Positions 62,716-64,000 of a stretch of 64,000 bases of DNA are shown here, in pieces. This stretch comes from Clostridiales bacterium (lineage in GTDB: Bacteria > Bacillota > Clostridia > Christensenellales > Pumilibacteraceae). The notes below the pieces were generated by a model. It saw only the letters and a list, made by a program, of their open reading frames with translations, had not been told where the DNA came from and ran no database searches. Position 1 is the first letter of the stretch; each line of letters begins with the position of its first letter. The DNA lies in NCBI GenBank assembly GCA_022508505.1, contig JAFLVC010000006.1, positions 1-64,000 of the forward strand, given 5' to 3'. The translations under genes were made by a program, and so were the position numbers.

Positions 62716-63108
62716 ATGGCGAAAAGGATTAAAGAAAAAGCGGCAAAGGTTGCCGAAACGCGCGAAAAGCGCCCTCATGCGACTGCAAAGTACGTTCGCA
62801 TCTCGCCCGACAAGGTGAGAATCGTTCTCGCACTCATTCGCGGAAGGTCTGTTACGGAAGCCATGGCTATACTCCAAGCTACGCCCAAGGCGGCAAGCGA
62901 GCAGGTTTTCAAAGTGCTCAATTCCGCCGCGGCAAACGCCGAGCATAATCAGGACATGTCGGTTGCGGATTTGTTCGTTGCCGAAGCGTACGCCGATCCC
63001 GGCCCTACGCTCAAGCGCTATCAACCGGTCAGCAAGGGCAGGGCGCACCACATCTTGAAGCGCACCAGCCACATCACCGTCATTCTCGACACCAAGGAGG
63101 AGCTGTAA
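62716..63108 (+). CDS. rplV: 50S ribosomal protein L22
   Basis: A 130-residue protein. After a charged start it shows [32 protein letters not shown] and the tunnel-loop end [18 protein letters not shown]. The N-terminal extension of about 16 residues beyond the usual start is modest. Confidence 0.97.
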   Translation: MAKRIKEKAAKVAETREKRPHATAKYVRISPDKVRIVLALIRGRSVTEAMAILQATPKAASEQVFKVLNSAAANAEHNQDMSVADLFVAEAYADPGPTLKRYQPVSKGRAHHILKRTSHITVILDTKEEL

Positions 63109-63110
63109 TC

Positions 63111-63791
63111 ATGGGACAGAAAGTTAACCCTCACGGTTTGCGCGTCGGCATTATCGAAAAATGGAATTCGCAATGGTTTGCGAGCAAGCAGGAGTTTGCG
63201 GCGTTCGTTCTCGAGGACCACAAGATCCGCGAGTTTATCGAGACCAAGTACAAGTCGTGCGGAATCAGCAAGGTAGTCATCGAGCGTCCGCAGGGCAAGG
63301 TGCAGATTTCCATTCACGCACAGTTCCCCGGCAAGATCATAGGTCAGAAGCACGTCGGCATCGACGAGCTCAAAAAGCACCTCGAAAAGCTTACCGACGG
63401 CAAAAAGATTTACGTCAACATCATCGAGGTTAAGCACCCCGACCTCAACGCCAAGCTTCTCGCCGAGTCGATTGCGGCGCAGCTCGAAAAGCGCGCGTTC
63501 TTCCGCAGGACGATGAAGCAGGCTATGAGCAAAGCCATGCACGCTGGCGCCAAGGGCGTCAAGGTCATGGTCGGCGGTCGCCTCGACGGCGCGGAAATCG
63601 CTCGCGCCGAGCATTATCAGGAAGGCTCCATTCCGCTCCAAACGCTTCGCGCCGACATTGACTACGGCTATTGCATTGCAAAGACGACGTTCGGCGTTCT
63701 CGGCGTCAAGGTGTGGATTTACAAGGGCGACGTTCTCGGAGCAGCGCCGCACAAAGTATCCGGACCGGATACCGCAAAGGAGGGCGAATAA
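63111..63791 (+). CDS. rpsC: 30S ribosomal protein S3
   Basis: A 226-residue protein: [14 protein letters not shown] at the N-terminus, a KH domain around residues 50-110 ([16 protein letters not shown]), and a C-terminal domain with [22 protein letters not shown]. It starts 2 bases after the rplV stop. Confidence 0.98.
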   Translation: MGQKVNPHGLRVGIIEKWNSQWFASKQEFAAFVLEDHKIREFIETKYKSCGISKVVIERPQGKVQISIHAQFPGKIIGQKHVGIDELKKHLEKLTDGKKIYVNIIEVKHPDLNAKLLAESIAAQLEKRAFFRRTMKQAMSKAMHAGAKGVKVMVGGRLDGAEIARAEHYQEGSIPLQTLRADIDYGYCIAKTTFGVLGVKVWIYKGDVLGAAPHKVSGPDTAKEGE

Positions 63792-63793
63792 TT

Positions 63794-64000
63794 ATGTTAA
63801 TGCCCAAAAAGGTTAAACACCGTCGCGTTCAGCGCGGCAGAATGAAGGGCAAGGCGACGCGCGGCAACACCGTAGCTTACGGCGAGTACGCGATAGTCAG
63901 CCTCGATCCCGGCAGGATCACGTCCAATCAGATAGAGGCCGCCCGTGTCGCGATGACTCGTCACACAAAGCGCGGCGGCAAGGTATGGATATGCATATTC
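63794..64000 (+). CDS. rplP: 50S ribosomal protein L16, partial at window end
   Basis: 69 residues are visible before the edge: [19 protein letters not shown], then [28 protein letters not shown] and GGKVWICIF, all typical of L16, which is about 140 residues in full. It starts 2 bases after the rpsC stop. Confidence 0.97.
   Translation, partial: MLMPKKVKHRRVQRGRMKGKATRGNTVAYGEYAIVSLDPGRITSNQIEAARVAMTRHTKRGGKVWICIF

Noticed and set aside
1-64000. tRNA or rRNA genes, insertion sequences, prophage genes
   Set aside because: None recognised on either strand by characteristic motifs, although a covariance-model scan could not be run.

Overview
The window looks like chromosome of an uncultured Bacillota, most likely a gut Clostridium-class lineage (Christensenellales/Borkfalkiales-like, which is inference). 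Support: purine-rich AGGAGG-type ribosome binding sites, many TTGACA-N17-TATAAT promoters, an FMN riboswitch controlling a RibU-type ECF transporter, the Gram-positive S10 ribosomal operon order, an M60 mucin-type peptidase, very large surface proteins with one C-terminal membrane helix, and the palindromic intergenic repeats common in gut Firmicutes. No rRNA, tRNA, CRISPR array or insertion sequence was recognised.

Region by region. 1-5.3 kb is a strikingly AT-rich island: a STAND-type NTPase on the plus strand converges on two minus-strand genes, a zinc MDR dehydrogenase and a GNAT/SHMT-fold fusion. Both transcription units start next to the same exact 22-bp sequence, in inverted orientation at the two ends of the island. 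5.4-7.5 kb is a sigma factor / secreted cysteine-peptidase-like protein / anti-sigma-like membrane protein cassette with a possibly leaderless start. 7.7-15.4 kb is an accessory island: a HAD phosphatase, an LRR protein, KptA (RNA 2'-phosphotransferase), a SLOG-like protein, small overlapping genes (one apparently frameshifted), a structured leader RNA with a perfect terminator, an unknown 356-residue protein and an ADP-ribosylglycohydrolase. 15.8-29.1 kb is a long MoxR/DUF58/vWA operon with large lipoproteins at both ends. 29.4-33.0 kb holds a DUF2779 nuclease, a divergent DnaQ-like protein and a uracil-DNA-glycosylase-fold protein. 33.9-36.0 kb is a hybrid histidine kinase, followed by a repeat-rich intergenic stretch. 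36.7-52.8 kb is a gene for a giant 5002-residue repeat protein with a translationally coupled membrane partner and a coiled-coil protein. 53.2-57.6 kb is an M60 peptidase with an odd basic N-terminal tail. 57.7-59.4 kb is the FMN riboswitch, ribU and a 2H phosphoesterase. 59.5 kb to the end is rpsJ-rplC-rplD-rplW-rplB-rpsS-rplV-rpsC-rplP (partial).

How it fits together. The right half is conserved housekeeping and cell-surface machinery in GC-rich codon use. The left 15 kb is accessory and changes composition stepwise, as expected for layered horizontal gain. The most promising undescribed systems are (1) the AT-rich STAND / dehydrogenase / GNAT-SHMT module bounded by the shared 22-bp element, (2) the KptA-SLOG-ADP-ribosylglycohydrolase neighbourhood with its structured, apparently attenuated leader RNA and repeated operator-like promoter motif, and (3) the giant surface protein whose modules carry a recurrent unpaired cysteine.
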